Source: AG25 sp035518815 (GTDB taxonomy: Bacteria; Gemmatimonadota; Gemmatimonadetes; Gemmatimonadales; GWC2-71-9). Taken from it: a stretch of 64,000 nucleotides of DNA. Every line of letters begins with the position of its first letter. The stretch's first letter is position 1. Positions 16,863 to 25,080 of the stretch are shown here, piece by piece. The notes beneath the pieces are model-generated. The model worked only from the letters and a program-made list of their open reading frames with translations, was not told where the DNA came from and made no database searches. The stretch lies in contig DATIXG010000060.1 in NCBI GenBank assembly GCA_035518815.1, positions 62,001-126,000 on the forward strand. Direction: 5' to 3'. The position numbers and the translations under genes were made by a program.

Positions 16863-19025
16863 ATGGCTTCCGCAACGGCGCAGGTCGCGCCGCGCTTCCT
16901 TTCCCAGGGTTGGTGGCAGAACCCCAAGACCCGGGCCCGCCTGGTGGGCGCGGGCGCGCTCGCCCTCGCGTACGGTGTGGGCATCGGCTACGGCTCGTGG
17001 ACGCGCGTCTGCGCCGCGGAGCGCTGCCCCAGCATCTCCCGCCTGCTCTCGGGCCAGGGTCCGCAGCAGACCTCGAAAGCCTACGCTGCCGATGGTCGCC
17101 TGATCACCGAGCTGGGGCTCGAGCGCCGCACGGTACTCCCGCTCTCCCAGATCCCTGAGCCCCTGCGTCAGGCGTTCATCGCCACCGAGGACAAGCGGTT
17201 CTACTCGCATCATGGGATCGACTACATCCGCATCTTCGGCGCGATCAAGGCCGACATCTTCTCCTTGAGCTGGGCCCAGGGATTCTCGACCATCACCATG
17301 CAGCTCGCGCGCAACATCTTCCCCGAGGAGATCTCGCGCGAGAAGAAGGTGACCCGCAAGCTCAAGGAAGCGCGCGTTGCGATGGAGATCGAGGACAACT
17401 TCACGAAGGACTCCATTCTCCAGATGTATCTGAACCAGATCGACCTCGGCGCGGGCTCCCATGGGGTCGAGGCCGCGGCACTGGTCTATTTCGGGAAATC
17501 GGCCCGGCAGCTCAATACGGCCGAAGCCGCGACGCTGGCCGCACTGCCCAAAGCCCCGGCCTTCTACAATCCCCGCACCCACCCCGACCGCGCCGTGCGC
17601 CGCCGCAACGCCGTGCTGGCCCTCATGCGCGATCAGGGATTCCTGACGCCTGAAGACGCAGAGTTGTGGCAGGCCTATCCGCTGGTGCTGACGACCAATC
17701 GCACGAACTACGGCGACGTTGCGCCCTACTTCGTGGAATGGCTCCGCCAGCAGCTCGACGCGCGGTTCGGGCGTGACCTGTACGAGGGCGGCCTGCGGAT
17801 CTACACGACGCTGGACCTGGACATGCAGGAGGCCGCCGAGCGCGCGCTCCAGACGCAGCTCGACGCGATCGAGGCGGGCGTCTATTCGAACGGCAAGCCG
17901 CCGCTCGGCCGTGTCAGCTACCACGACTACCTCGAGTCCGCCAAGGCGTCGGGAGAAGACCACGGACCGTTCAGCCCCTACCTGCAGGGCGCCATCGTGG
18001 CCATGGAGGCGAGCACCGGCTACATCCGCGTCATGGTGGGCGGGCGCGACTTCGACGACTCGAAGTTCAACCGCGCCACCCAGGCCGTGCGCCAGCCGGG
18101 CTCGACATTCAAACCGTTCGTGTACTCGGCGGCGATCCGCGCCGGGCACCCGGTCAGCGAGATGCTCGACGACTCGCCCTTGAACCCTCCCGTGCTCCAG
18201 CTCGACAGCACGCTATGGGCGCCGAAGGACGACGACGACACGACGCTCGGCATGATCCCGATGCGCCAGGCGCTGTACATGTCCCGTAACCTCGCGACGA
18301 TCAAGCTGGGGATGCAGCTCGGCGAGCAGACCGTCGTGGGCGAAGCGCGGCGCTATGGGATCACCACGCCGCTGCGGCCCTATCCTTCGCTCCACATCGG
18401 CGCGAACGGCGTGATCCCGCTCGAGATCATCGCCGCGTACACCTCGTTCGCCACGCTCGGCACGCGCGCGCTGCCGCAGGGCGTGCTGCGCGTCGAGGAT
18501 ACGCACGGCAACATCCTCTGGCAGCCCACGGTACGGCGCGAAGAAGTCATGGACCCGGCCCACACCTGGCTGCTCGTGGACATGATGAAAGACGTCATCC
18601 GACGCGGCACCGCCTACAGCGCCGTGTGGAAGGCCGGCTTCACGATCCCCGCGGCCGGCAAGACCGGGACGACGGACGACTACACCGACGCGTGGTTCGT
18701 CGGCTACACGCCCGAGCTCGTGGCGGGCGTGTGGGTCGGGTACGATCTCCAGCAACGCATTCTCGACCACAACGCCGGTGGCGGGCGCATCACCGCGCCC
18801 GCGTGGACGGCGTTCATGCGCGACGTGTACGACCGGCGGCCGGCGCCGGCGGACTGGGCGCGCCCGGACTCGCTCATCACCCGCGAGGTCGACCAGACGA
18901 ATGGCTATCTCGCGACGCCCTATTGCCCGCTCGAGGTGCGCCACTGGGACTGGTTCTATCCCGGCACCGAGCCCACCAAGTCGTGCCCGGTACACTCGCC
19001 GTTCGGGCTGGGCGTCACGCCGTAG
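16863..19025 (+). CDS. Class A penicillin-binding protein 1A
   Basis: A 720-residue bifunctional peptidoglycan synthase. One membrane anchor near residues 20-45 is followed by the GT51 glycosyltransferase domain with FIATEDKRFYSHHGIDY (catalytic glutamate) and GFSTITMQLARN. The transpeptidase domain has QPGSTFKPFVYSAA with the active-site serine in SxxK, MSRNLATIKLG as the SRN-like motif, and AGKTGTTDDYTDAWFVGY as KTG. It would polymerise and cross-link glycan strands outside the inner membrane. A hairpin GACGCT-GGCA-AGCGTC (16820-16835) lies between it and divergent tyrS. The next gene starts 3 nt after its stop. Confidence 0.95.
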   Translation: MASATAQVAPRFLSQGWWQNPKTRARLVGAGALALAYGVGIGYGSWTRVCAAERCPSISRLLSGQGPQQTSKAYAADGRLITELGLERRTVLPLSQIPEPLRQAFIATEDKRFYSHHGIDYIRIFGAIKADIFSLSWAQGFSTITMQLARNIFPEEISREKKVTRKLKEARVAMEIEDNFTKDSILQMYLNQIDLGAGSHGVEAAALVYFGKSARQLNTAEAATLAALPKAPAFYNPRTHPDRAVRRRNAVLALMRDQGFLTPEDAELWQAYPLVLTTNRTNYGDVAPYFVEWLRQQLDARFGRDLYEGGLRIYTTLDLDMQEAAERALQTQLDAIEAGVYSNGKPPLGRVSYHDYLESAKASGEDHGPFSPYLQGAIVAMEASTGYIRVMVGGRDFDDSKFNRATQAVRQPGSTFKPFVYSAAIRAGHPVSEMLDDSPLNPPVLQLDSTLWAPKDDDDTTLGMIPMRQALYMSRNLATIKLGMQLGEQTVVGEARRYGITTPLRPYPSLHIGANGVIPLEIIAAYTSFATLGTRALPQGVLRVEDTHGNILWQPTVRREEVMDPAHTWLLVDMMKDVIRRGTAYSAVWKAGFTIPAAGKTGTTDDYTDAWFVGYTPELVAGVWVGYDLQQRILDHNAGGGRITAPAWTAFMRDVYDRRPAPADWARPDSLITREVDQTNGYLATPYCPLEVRHWDWFYPGTEPTKSCPVHSPFGLGVTP

Positions 19026-19028
19026 TCC

Positions 19029-20246
19029 GTGCTGCGCATCCGGGCCGGCTCGGTCCATCCTGTCACGGCGCCGCCGATCACCGACGGCGCCGTTCTCGTT
19101 GACGGCGCGGTGATCGCGGCGGTTGGACCCGACCAGACGGTGCCACGCCCGCCCCAGGCCGAGTCCCTCGAATTCCCGCACGGCGCGCTGACCCCGGGGC
19201 TCGTCAACTGCCACACGCATCTCGAGCTCACGGCGTTCGGAGGCCGCGTCGCCGATCCCGAGTTTCCGCGCTGGATCCGACAGCTGCGCGAGCTCAAGGA
19301 TGCCACGGACCCCGAGACCTTCCGGCGAGCGGCCGAGCAGGGAGTGCGCGACGGCTGGGCGGCCGGCGTCACCTGCGTGGCCGATACGGGCTCGACCGGG
19401 GCAGCGATGCACGCGCTGCACGCCCTCGGCGGGCGCGGCGTGATCTACCAGGAAGTGTTCGGTCCGGATCCTGCGCGCTGCGAGCGGAGCATGAGCGAGC
19501 TCGTCGCTGCCGTCGAGGGCCTCAGCCCGCTCGCGTCGGACCGTCTGCGTCTCGGCGTCTCGCCCCACGCGCCGTACACCGTCAGCGCGCCGCTCTATCG
19601 CGCCGTTGCCGACTTCGCGCGCACCGAGCGGCTGCCGATCGCCGTTCATCTCGCGGAGTCGCGGGAGGAAGTCGAGTTCGTGCGCCACGGGCGCGGCCCA
19701 TTCGCCGAGGCTCTGCGTGCTCGCGGCATCGCGGTTGACGCGCGGCGCCTCTCTCCAGTCGCCTACCTCTTACAACTTGGCGTCTTGGCGTCTGGTAACT
19801 GTCTCACCATCCATTGCGTCCAGGTCGATGGGGCCGACATTGCTCGGCTCCGCGATGCTGGCGCGTCCGTCGCCCACTGCCCGCGTTCGAACACTGCACA
19901 CCGACACGGTACCGCGCCGCTCGCTGCCATGCGCGCTGCGGGCTTGAAGGTCGGCCTCGGGACCGATTCGGTGGTCAGCACGGGCGACGTGTATCTCTGG
20001 GGTGACGCGCTCGCCGCAGGCCTGGAAAGGGAAGACGCGCTCCGGATGCTGACCATCGAGGGCGCTCGGGCCTTGGGCCTCGATGCGGAGATCGGCTCGC
20101 TCGAGGTCGGGAAACAGGCCGACCTCGCAGTCTTTACCTCGACCGTCCTTGACCGTCCTCGCCCGTCTTTGACTGTCCTTGACCGCCCTCGCCCGTCGTC
20201 GCCCGCCCTTCTCACCCTCATCGCCGGTCGCGTGGTCCACGGCTAG
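19029..20246 (+). CDS. Amidohydrolase family protein, aminofutalosine/adenosine deaminase-like
   Basis: A 405-residue metal-dependent deaminase of the SsnA/MtaD/aminodeoxyfutalosine-deaminase type, starting at GTG 3 nt after the PBP1A stop. It shows LTPGLVNCHTHLELTAF (metal HxH) near residue 55, GVSPHAPYTVS, PIAVHLAESREEVEF with a metal His and the acidic HLAE, HCPRSNTAHRHG, and VGLGTDSVVSTGD with the catalytic aspartate. Two parts look foreign: residues about 249-256 are coded by an octanucleotide repeat, and near residue 372 a 10-residue peptide TVLDRPRPSL is duplicated by a decanucleotide array. The preferred substrate could be aminofutalosine (menaquinone), but no other menaquinone gene is nearby. 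Confidence 0.8.
   Translation: MLRIRAGSVHPVTAPPITDGAVLVDGAVIAAVGPDQTVPRPPQAESLEFPHGALTPGLVNCHTHLELTAFGGRVADPEFPRWIRQLRELKDATDPETFRRAAEQGVRDGWAAGVTCVADTGSTGAAMHALHALGGRGVIYQEVFGPDPARCERSMSELVAAVEGLSPLASDRLRLGVSPHAPYTVSAPLYRAVADFARTERLPIAVHLAESREEVEFVRHGRGPFAEALRARGIAVDARRLSPVAYLLQLGVLASGNCLTIHCVQVDGADIARLRDAGASVAHCPRSNTAHRHGTAPLAAMRAAGLKVGLGTDSVVSTGDVYLWGDALAAGLEREDALRMLTIEGARALGLDAEIGSLEVGKQADLAVFTSTVLDRPRPSLTVLDRPRPSSPALLTLIAGRVVHG
19776..19795. repeat. Octanucleotide pair inside a CDS
   Basis: TTGGCGTC occurs twice in tandem (19777-19784, 19785-19792) followed by TGG. The word resembles the TTAGCGTC word of the palindrome at 14816-14838. It is in frame inside the amidohydrolase gene. Confidence 0.5.
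20141..20210. repeat. Seven-unit decanucleotide array inside a CDS
   Basis: Seven consecutive 10-nt words, mostly GACCGTCCTT or GCCCGTCNTC variants, lie back to back at the 3' end of the amidohydrolase gene. Because 30 nt is ten codons, the array encodes a repeated decapeptide. No spacers separate the units. Confidence 0.75.
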
Positions 20247-20258
20247 ATTGAAATCGCG

Positions 20259-20720
20259 ATGAAGACCCAGCGCCACGCCGCCATCCTCAGGATCGTGCGC
20301 CATCAGCATGTGGCGAGCCAGGAGCAGCTGCGCGAGCGCTTGCGCGCTGAGGGCTTCGACGTCACGCAGGCGACGCTGTCGCGCGACATCAGAGAGCTGG
20401 GCCTCGCGAAGGTCCCGGCCTCGGATGGCGGCTCGCACTACTCCCCACCGGCCGAAAGCAGCTCCTCCATGCGGCCGCACCTGGAGCAGCTCCTTCCCGC
20501 CATGCTCGTCTCCCTCGACGGCGTTGGCCCTCTCCTCGTGGTGAAAACTCCGGCTGGCGGCGCGCAGGCCCTTGGTCTCGCACTCGACGGCGCCGGATGG
20601 TCCGAGATCATCGGCACCATCGCCGGCGATGACGCGGTGCTCGTTATCACGCGCAGCCCGCGCGCCCGCAAAGCGGTCCACACCCGGCTCGAAGGCTTGG
20701 CGGGTCTCTCGCCCAGTTGA
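20259..20720 (+). CDS. argR: Arginine repressor
   Basis: A 153-residue ArgR. The N-terminal winged helix is visible in ILRIVRHQHVASQEQLRERL and ATLSRDIRELGLAKVP, the recognition helix being TQATLSRDIREL. The C-terminal oligomerisation and arginine-binding domain has LLVVKTPAGGAQALGLALD and IIGTIAGDDAVLVITRS, with the GTIAGDD aspartates that bind arginine. In other bacteria ArgR hexamers bind ARG boxes when arginine is plentiful and shut off biosynthesis. It stands 61 nt before argG, and its own stop codon overlaps the -35 box of the argG promoter, so repressor and target are directly linked. Confidence 0.95.
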   Translation: MKTQRHAAILRIVRHQHVASQEQLRERLRAEGFDVTQATLSRDIRELGLAKVPASDGGSHYSPPAESSSSMRPHLEQLLPAMLVSLDGVGPLLVVKTPAGGAQALGLALDGAGWSEIIGTIAGDDAVLVITRSPRARKAVHTRLEGLAGLSPS

Positions 20721-20744
20721 CAGCGGGCCCGGCTCTTGTATGTT
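20717..20744 (+). promoter_or_regulatory. Sigma-70 promoter of argG-argH
   Basis: TTGACA (20717-20722) and TATGTT (20739-20744) with a 16-nt spacer. The -35 box contains the stop codon of argR, and the -10 box lies inside the first ARG box. Confidence 0.75.
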
Positions 20745-20770
20745 TATGCATCTTTGTGCATAAACCTACA
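20737..20770. promoter_or_regulatory. Paired ARG box operator
   Basis: TGTATGTTTATGCA (20737-20750) and TGCATAAACCTACA (20757-20770) form a 34-bp near-perfect palindrome around TCTTTG. Each half fits the ArgR core TGNATN4ATNCA with at most small deviations, and the two centres are 20 bp apart, close to the 21 bp of paired ARG boxes in Escherichia coli. It covers the argG -10 box and ends right at the GGAGG ribosome-binding site. Confidence 0.8.
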
Positions 20771-20781
20771 GGAGGCGGATC

Positions 20782-22011
20782 ATGGGGCCGTTGGTAGTCC
20801 TTGCATACTCGGGCGGGCTCGACACATCGGCGATCGTACCCTGGCTGCGCGAGCAACACGGCGCCAGGGTGCTGTGCTTTGCGGCCGATGTGGGTCAGGG
20901 GTCGGGCGAGCTGCGGGGACTCGCGGAAAAGGCCAAACGCTCGGGCGCGATCGACTGCGTCGTCGAGGACCTGCGCGAAGAGTTCGTGCGGGACTTCGTG
21001 TTCCCGACGCTGCGCGCCGGCGCTGTATACGCGCGCACCTACCTCCTCGGCACCGCGATGGCTCGGCCCCTCACCGCGGCGCGCCAGGTGGCGGTGGCCC
21101 ACCAGGCCGGCGCCCAGGCCTTGGCGCATGGCTGCACGGGCAAGGGCAATGACCAGGTTCGCTTCGAGCTGACCTACGCCGCGCTCGCGCCAGATCTCCG
21201 CGTGATTGCGCCGTGGCGCGAGTGGACGTTCCAGAGCCGCGAGGACCTGATCGCCTACGTCGCGGCCAAGGGCATTGCCGTTCAGGCGACCGCCGACAAG
21301 CCGTACTCCACCGACCGCAACCTGTGGCACTGCTCCCACGAGGGCGGCATCCTCGAGGATCCCTCGAAGGAAGCGCCCGAGCACATCTTCGTGATGACCG
21401 ACAACCCGCTGCGCTCGCCCGACGAGCCCGTGATCGTGACGATCGGGTTCGAGGAGGGCACGCCGGTGTCGGTCGATGCCGTCCCGCTCGGTCCGGTGAA
21501 GCTGCTCGAGACGCTGAACGCCGTCGCCGGCGAGCACGGCGTCGGCCGGGCGGACGTGGTGGAAGACCGGCTCGTGGGGATGAAATCCCGCGGTGTGTAC
21601 GAGACCCCGGGCGGTACCCTGCTGTACGCCGCGCACCGCGAGCTCGAGCAGCTGGTGCTCGACCGGCGGACGCTGCACCTCAAGGATCAGCTCGCCCTGC
21701 AGTACGCCGACCTCGTGTACGATGGCCGCTGGTGGACGCCGGAGCGTGAAGCGCTCGACGCGTGCATCACGGCCACCCAAAAGCAGGTGACGGGGACCGT
21801 GCGGCTCAAGCTGTACAAGGGCAGCGTGACCGTCGCCGGGCGGGAGAGTCCCTTCGCGTTGTATCAGCCGTCGTATGCGACCTTCGGCAAGGACAACGTC
21901 TACAATCAGAAGGACGCCGAGGGCTTCATTCACCTCTACGGTCTTGCCGTGAAGATCGGCGCGGGGCTCGAGGCTGAGCGCCAGCGCCAGGTCGAGGCCC
22001 CAGCCGAATGA
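20782..22011 (+). CDS. argG: Argininosuccinate synthase
   Basis: A 409-residue cytoplasmic enzyme joining citrulline and aspartate with ATP, the penultimate step of arginine synthesis. The PP-loop AYSGGLDTSAIVPWL is at residues 8-22, and GCTGKGNDQVRFELT near 115 and KPYSTDRNLWHCSHEGG near 173 are family signatures. ATG 20782 follows a GGAGG ribosome-binding site at 20771-20775. Transcription starts from a sigma-70 promoter overlapped by a paired ARG box, so arginine-dependent repression by the adjacent argR product is expected. Its TGA overlaps the ATG of argH. Confidence 0.97.
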   Translation: MGPLVVLAYSGGLDTSAIVPWLREQHGARVLCFAADVGQGSGELRGLAEKAKRSGAIDCVVEDLREEFVRDFVFPTLRAGAVYARTYLLGTAMARPLTAARQVAVAHQAGAQALAHGCTGKGNDQVRFELTYAALAPDLRVIAPWREWTFQSREDLIAYVAAKGIAVQATADKPYSTDRNLWHCSHEGGILEDPSKEAPEHIFVMTDNPLRSPDEPVIVTIGFEEGTPVSVDAVPLGPVKLLETLNAVAGEHGVGRADVVEDRLVGMKSRGVYETPGGTLLYAAHRELEQLVLDRRTLHLKDQLALQYADLVYDGRWWTPEREALDACITATQKQVTGTVRLKLYKGSVTVAGRESPFALYQPSYATFGKDNVYNQKDAEGFIHLYGLAVKIGAGLEAERQRQVEAPAE

Positions 22012-23420
22012 TGAGCGACCATCCGACCGAGTCCGCTCCGCACCAGATGTGGGGCGGGCGGTTTGCGCTCGGGCCGAGCGAAGCGCTCGATGCCTTGAAT
22101 CGCAGCCTGCCCGTCGATCACCGCCTGTGGCCGCAGGACGTCGCGGCGAGCAAGGCGTGGGTGCACGCGCTCGGTCGCGCCGGCGTGCTTGCGCCGGCGG
22201 AGGAGTCGCAGCTGCTCGACGGCCTGGATCGCGTCGCCGAGCGCCTCGCGGACGGCGCGGCCGTGGGCGCCGCGGACGAGGACGTGCACACGCTCGTCGA
22301 ACGGCTCTTGTATGAGGAGATCGGCGCCCTCGCGGGCAAGCTGCATACCGGTCGCTCGCGCAACGACCAGGTGGCGACCGATCTGCGCCTTTGGACCCTC
22401 GGCGCGATCGATCACCTCGACAAGGATCTCGCGACCCTCGGCCGGACCCTCGTAGCCCGCGCCACCGACAGCGTCGGCGACTTGCTTCCCGGATACACCC
22501 ACGGGCAGCGGGCCCAGCCGGTTCGCTGGGCCTACGTGTTGCTCGCGCACGCGTGGCCCCTCACGCGCGATCGCCAACGGCTGGCCGATGCGCGGCGCCG
22601 CGTCGCCGAGTTGCCGCTCGGCTCGGGCGCCATTGCGGGCTCCGGATTCCCCGTCGATCGCGTCCTGCTGAAGGAAGCGCTCGGGTTTCGATCGATCTCG
22701 GCCAATGCCCTGGACGCCACCGGCGACCGTGATTTCGTCGCCGAGGTGCTGTTCGCCCTGACGCTCGCGGGCACGCACCTGTCGCGGCTCGGCGCCGAGC
22801 TCGTGCTCTACTCGAGCGCGGAGTTCGGATTCGTGCGGTTGGCCGACGAGTTCAGCACGGGATCGAGTTTGCTGCCGCAGAAACGGAACCCCGACGTCTT
22901 CGAGCTGGTGCGCGCCAAGTCGGCCCGCCTGCTCGGCGACCTGGTCGCGCTGCTCGGAACGTTGAAGGGGTTGCCCGCGGGCTACAGCAAGGATCTCCAG
23001 GAAGACAAGTCGCTCCTGTTCGACGCCTTCGACACCCTCGCCTTGGTGCTACCGGCGGTGAGCGGTGCGGTGGCGACGTTGAGCCTCAACACCGACCGCA
23101 TGCGGGCGGCGCTCGATGCCTCGCTGCGCGCCACCGACTTGGCGGATCTGCTCGTCGAAGCGGGCATCCCGTTCCGGGAGAGCCACACCCTCGTGGGCCA
23201 ACTCGTGCGCGAAGCCGAGCGCGCAGGCGTGCCGCTCGACGCAGTCCCGGCTGCAACGGCGGCGAAGCTTCATCCGGCGCTCGCCACGGCCCTGGGGCAG
23301 TTGGGTTCCTGGGACGCGAGCGTCGAGAGCCGGGCCACGCCCGGGGGATCATCTCGTAAGGCCGTAGAGGATCAGCTGGAGGAGCTGCGCAAGGTGTTCG
23401 CTGCCGGTGGAGCGCCATAA
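22008..23420 (+). CDS. argH: Argininosuccinate lyase
   Basis: A 470-residue fumarase-superfamily enzyme that splits argininosuccinate to arginine and fumarate, the last step of the pathway. It contains MWGGRFALGPSEALDALN, DEDVHTLVERLLYEEIG, KLHTGRSRNDQVATDLRLW, and the mobile signature loop FSTGSSLLPQKRNPDVFEL with the catalytic serine near residue 287. The ATG overlaps the argG stop as ATGA; a second ATG at 22011 is an alternative. The gene ends 44 nt before a well-formed rho-independent terminator, which closes the argG-argH unit. Confidence 0.96.
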   Translation: MMSDHPTESAPHQMWGGRFALGPSEALDALNRSLPVDHRLWPQDVAASKAWVHALGRAGVLAPAEESQLLDGLDRVAERLADGAAVGAADEDVHTLVERLLYEEIGALAGKLHTGRSRNDQVATDLRLWTLGAIDHLDKDLATLGRTLVARATDSVGDLLPGYTHGQRAQPVRWAYVLLAHAWPLTRDRQRLADARRRVAELPLGSGAIAGSGFPVDRVLLKEALGFRSISANALDATGDRDFVAEVLFALTLAGTHLSRLGAELVLYSSAEFGFVRLADEFSTGSSLLPQKRNPDVFELVRAKSARLLGDLVALLGTLKGLPAGYSKDLQEDKSLLFDAFDTLALVLPAVSGAVATLSLNTDRMRAALDASLRATDLADLLVEAGIPFRESHTLVGQLVREAERAGVPLDAVPAATAAKLHPALATALGQLGSWDASVESRATPGGSSRKAVEDQLEELRKVFAAGGAP

Positions 23421-23464
23421 GCTTCACTCTTGCCTAGTGTTAGCCGGCCATGTTAGCATACGAT

Positions 23465-23502
23465 GCCGTCCCGCTCAGGTTCGGGCGAGGCGGCTGTTTT
23501 TT
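23465..23502 (+). terminator. Rho-independent terminator of argGH
   Basis: A 12-position stem with one mismatch and two wobble pairs runs from GCCG (23465) to CGGC (23494) around loop AGGTTC, followed by TGTTTTTT ending at 23502. Confidence 0.8.
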
Positions 23503-23516
23503 CGGGGGGGAGTTTC

Positions 23517-24065
23517 GTGCGCTGCTTGGCTCTCAATGCGTCGTTTGAGCCTCTGACCATGGTGCCCGTGCGCCGGGCGCTGCGTCTCGTCATCGACCGC
23601 AAGGCCGAGATCGTCGAGGCGGAGGGCTCGGTGGTGAAGAGCGAACGACTCGCGCTGCCGCGACCTGCGGTCATTCGCCTGGTCAAGTTCGTCCACGTCC
23701 CCCGCCGCTTCCGCCGCCAAGTCACCAACACATTCCTCTTCGCCCGCGACAACTACCGCTGCCAGTTCTGCGGTCGCAGCCAGCCGCAGCTCCGGCCACG
23801 CGAGTGCCTGACGCGCGATCATCTCGTGCCGCTCTCGCGAGGGGGGACGAACGCGTGGAATAACGTGCTGACGGCGTGTTCGTCCTGTAACACGCGCAAG
23901 GGCAACCTGTTGCCCGACGAGGCCGGGATGCACCCGCTGAAGCCGCCCGTCGAGCCGCACTTCGTGCACCTCTCCTGGGCCGTGCGCCGCCTCACGTCGA
24001 TTCAGTCGAAGTACATCCGGCTGTTCTACGGCGCGGACGTGCTCGCGACGCTCGAGGCGTTGTGA
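23517..24065 (+). CDS. HNH endonuclease
   Basis: A 182-residue zinc-finger HNH protein. I place the start at GTG 23517 (RCLALNASFEPLTMVPV, the usual family opening) because it has a G-rich ribosome-binding site GGGGGGGAG a few bases upstream, and because an ATG at 23463 would put a terminator hairpin inside the gene. The C-terminal half shows YRCQFCGRS, LTRDHLVPLSRGG (the catalytic DH), NAWNNVLTACSSCNTRKGN; the two CxxC pairs bind zinc. Such stand-alone HNH proteins are widespread and chromosomal, with no proven role; they need not be mobile. It overlaps the next gene by GTGA. Confidence 0.88.
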   Translation: MRCLALNASFEPLTMVPVRRALRLVIDRKAEIVEAEGSVVKSERLALPRPAVIRLVKFVHVPRRFRRQVTNTFLFARDNYRCQFCGRSQPQLRPRECLTRDHLVPLSRGGTNAWNNVLTACSSCNTRKGNLLPDEAGMHPLKPPVEPHFVHLSWAVRRLTSIQSKYIRLFYGADVLATLEAL

Positions 24066-24466
24066 GCGGACGCGCGGTGCTGCCATGGGTGGTGGCGGGC
24101 GTGGCGCTCGCGGCGCTCGGGGTAACGCTGGGGCGAAGCTCGCACGGCCGTGCCGTCCAGCACCCCGAGCCGCGTCCCGGCATCACGGCGGCGAACGTGC
24201 TCCCGGCCGCCATGGTACCCGCGCCGGGGGCGCGCGAGGCGTACGAGGCGGCGCGCGGTGCGCCGCAGATCTTGGACGGCCTCTACTGTCATTGCAATTG
24301 CAGCAAGCACTCGGGACATCGCTCCCTGTTGACCTGCTTCGAATCCGAGCATGGGGCCTACTGCGACATCTGCATGGGCGAGGCCATGCTTGCGAGCCAG
24401 CTCGCGGCGTCCGGCTCCTCACTCGCCGCCATCCGCAACGCCATCGACGCCCGTTTCGGCACCTAA
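24062..24466 (+). CDS. PCYCGC-motif membrane-anchored protein
   Basis: A 134-residue protein with one N-terminal hydrophobic anchor (residues 7-25) and a cysteine-rich domain outside. The core reads GLYCHCNCSKHSGHRSLLTC, then YCDICMGEAMLA, corresponding to the PCYCGC motif family, whose members resemble small metal-carrying proteins; a copper or iron role has been suggested for relatives but not settled. Six cysteines and two histidines lie within about 35 residues. The start GTG overlaps the HNH stop codon, so the two are co-translated. It ends tail to tail with the DUF4390 gene, overlapping by 4 nt. Confidence 0.7.
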   Translation: MSGRAVLPWVVAGVALAALGVTLGRSSHGRAVQHPEPRPGITAANVLPAAMVPAPGAREAYEAARGAPQILDGLYCHCNCSKHSGHRSLLTCFESEHGAYCDICMGEAMLASQLAASGSSLAAIRNAIDARFGT

Positions 24467-25080
24467 GGCGGTCGCGCGAAGGACCCGGACCGCGCTTCGA
24501 GCGTGAGCCGGGGTAACCCCGCCATGCGTACGAGCAGGCGCTGCGCGCTCCGCGCCAGTGTGCTCCCGAGCTCCGTCCGGCCTGTGACGGTCGGGGACAC
24601 GTCTCCCTTCAACCATCGCTCCAGTTCCTGAAGATCCGTGTCGTTCAGCGTCGAAATCTCGAGGCGCACCAGATAATAGAATCGGCCCGCGTTCTTCGGC
24701 GCGAGCGCGACGCGGTAGGGAAGCTCGAGCGCTCGCTCCAGTGCGTCCACGCTCGCGTGGCGTGCCACGCTCCCGCCCGAGCGGATGAGGAGGTAGTCGT
24801 CTGGAAGCGGGTCGTAGTGCGCCACCGCGTCCCACGACGCGTCGCTCACATGCTCGTCAAACCAGGTCGACCGGGTGCGCCACAACTCGAGGCGGTAGTG
24901 CAGGCGCAGCGGCAGCCCGGAGTGCATGAGCGAAACGAACTTGCCGTTGGCGAGGAGAGAGACGGCTTGAACGCGCGGGACGCCGTCTTGCAGCGTGATG
25001 GTGAGTGATGGATCTTGTGCGGCGGCGCGTGCCGCCGCTCCGAGGAGGAGGGCAAGGACCGCGTGCCCGCGCCACCTCAG
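24463..25080 (-). CDS. DUF4390-family secreted protein
   Basis: About 205 residues, with a signal peptide (RGHAVLALLLGAAARAAAQ) and a mature part matching DUF4390: VSLLANGKFVSLMHSGLPLRL, ELWRTRSTWFDEHVSDASW, and YDPLPDDYLLIRSG. The start is uncertain: no ATG, GTG or TTG lies just before the signal peptide. A CTG at 25080 overlaps the stop of the upstream barrel gene (CTGA), in the style of the ATGA and GTGA couplings here, and is my choice; an ATG at 25194 would add an odd N-terminus antisense in character. In Betaproteobacteria DUF4390 genes sit beside NtrY/NtrX-like pairs, as here. Function unknown. Confidence 0.7.
   Translation of the reverse strand: MRWRGHAVLALLLGAAARAAAQDPSLTITLQDGVPRVQAVSLLANGKFVSLMHSGLPLRLHYRLELWRTRSTWFDEHVSDASWDAVAHYDPLPDDYLLIRSGGSVARHASVDALERALELPYRVALAPKNAGRFYYLVRLEISTLNDTDLQELERWLKGDVSPTVTGRTELGSTLARSAQRLLVRMAGLPRLTLEARSGSFARPP

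Noticed and set aside
16794..18149. Open minus-strand extension of tyrS to 869 codons
   Set aside because: The extra part is antisense to PBP1A, has no family character, and tyrS has its normal start at 16793.
20141..20210. CRISPR-like array
   Set aside because: Units are 10 nt and contiguous with no spacers, and the DNA is in frame within a gene.
23463..23516. HNH start at ATG 23463
   Set aside because: It lies in the argGH terminator stem, and the residues it adds do not fit the family; GTG 23517 has a better ribosome-binding site.
23463..24065. HNH gene as sign of a homing endonuclease or mobile intron
   Set aside because: No split host gene, intron or intein features surround it; it matches chromosomal stand-alone HNH proteins.
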